A stretch of DNA of 64,000 nucleotides, from positions 1 to 64,000 of the forward strand of contig DATATB010000117.1 in assembly GCA_036268995.1 (NCBI GenBank), read 5' to 3'. Under the pieces are notes generated by a model. The model saw only the letters and a program-made list of their open reading frames with translations, was not told the origin of the DNA and ran no database searches. Shown in pieces: positions 63,669 through 64,000 of the stretch (positions are counted from its first letter, which is position 1; the number at the start of each line of letters is the position of its first letter). The DNA comes from DATATB01 sp036268995 (GTDB lineage Bacteria; Planctomycetota; Planctomycetia; Pirellulales; PNKZ01). Both the position numbers and the translations under genes were made by a program.

Positions 63669-64000
63669 AGCCGAACAGTTCCGTTCGGACTTTGGCTTCG
63701 CCTTCGGGGCCGATCAAGCGCTGCTGCAGGCCCTGGTAGGGGAATGTAAACTTCCAGGGGTCGAGGCCGAGCAGGTGCAGGATGGTGGCTTGCAGGTCGT
63801 GGATGCTCATCGGGTTCTCGACGACGCGATAGCCCAATTCGTCGGTCTGCCCCAGCGAAATGCCGCCGCCGATGCCGCCGCCGGCCATCCAGATGGTAAA
63901 GCTGTGCGGATGATGGTCGCGGCCCAAAAACTTCGAGCCGCCGCGCTCTTCGTTCAGTGGCGTACGCCCGAACTCGCCGCCCCAGACCACGAGCGTTTCG
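63667..64000 (-). CDS. DUF1501 protein, C-terminal part (cut by window end)
   Basis: The last 110 or so residues of a DUF1501 protein. The frame continues off the right edge (…ETLVVWGGEFGRTPLNEERGG). 'GRDHHPHSFTIWMAGGGIGGGISLGQTDELGYRVVENPMSIHDLQATILHLLGLD' is the typical end of the family. DUF1501 proteins are Tat-exported sulfatase-like proteins very common in planctomycetes, usually paired with a DUF1549/DUF1553 cytochrome protein, which would lie upstream, outside the window. Confidence 0.93.
   Translation of the reverse strand, partial: ETLVVWGGEFGRTPLNEERGGSKFLGRDHHPHSFTIWMAGGGIGGGISLGQTDELGYRVVENPMSIHDLQATILHLLGLDPWKFTFPYQGLQQRLIGPEGEAKVRTELFG

Noticed and set aside
1..64000. tRNA, rRNA, prophage or transposase genes
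   Set aside because: No acceptor or T-loop patterns, rRNA blocks, or integrase/transposase proteins were seen on either strand by reading; a covariance-model search was not possible.

Overview
The window looks like chromosomal DNA from a high-GC member of the Planctomycetota, most like the Pirellulales/Gemmatales style of genome. The case rests on the combination of two secreted sulfatases with the CTPTR activation motif, a Tat-exported Gfo/Idh/MocA oxidoreductase, a SUMF1-like protein, a DUF1501 fragment, TadE-like proteins next to a von Willebrand factor protein, Gly-rich surface proteins, and several families of intergenic inverted repeats. No rRNA, tRNA, CRISPR, phage or transposase gene was recognised. 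The taxonomic call is an inference from gene content.

Layout. 1-5.7 kb: a 129-bp tandem repeat, a PepSY-like repeat protein, a sulfatase, a His/Gly-rich coiled-coil protein and the start of a Tad-type trio. 5.8-8.2 kb: a TadG/VWA-like protein. 8.2-16.0 kb (minus strand): a compact probable operon encoding two transhydrogenase subunits (PntAB, PntB), a DabA-type zinc protein and two NuoL/NuoM-like antiporter subunits. It looks like a variant DAB inorganic-carbon complex beside a proton-driven transhydrogenase. 16.3-21.4 kb: a quinone reductase and a 1361-residue NRPS-like enzyme with the adenylation-carrier-membrane-triple C-domain plan of epsilon-poly-lysine synthetase. 21.4-25.5 kb: repeat-rich non-coding DNA, a class I aldolase and a secreted SnoaL-like protein. 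25.6-27 kb: a Gly-rich secreted protein.

27.0-42.4 kb: a sensor Ser/Thr kinase divergent from a closely spaced plus-strand series: PPK2, a HlyD-RbbA-YhhJ exporter set, phosphoketolase, DUF2252, a cyclic-nucleotide-gated patatin and a DUF4105-like membrane protein. This block ties polyphosphate, acetyl-phosphate, membrane export and lipid hydrolysis together and is the best candidate for a little-described functional module. 42.5-46.8 kb: a second sulfatase translationally coupled to a CYTH protein, citrate synthase and MsrA. 47-58.2 kb (minus strand): a c-type-cytochrome-like protein, GlgC, a giant AsmA-like protein, a polysaccharide export lipoprotein, an unknown lipoprotein and ApbE. 58.3-64 kb: a SUMF1-like protein, a Tat oxidoreductase, a strong terminator, a beta-propeller/phosphoesterase fusion and the 3' end of a DUF1501 gene.

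Most start sites given here were moved downstream from the longest possible reading frame when a signal peptide, ribosome binding site or family length supported it. Functions are inferred from motifs read by eye; no database search was run.
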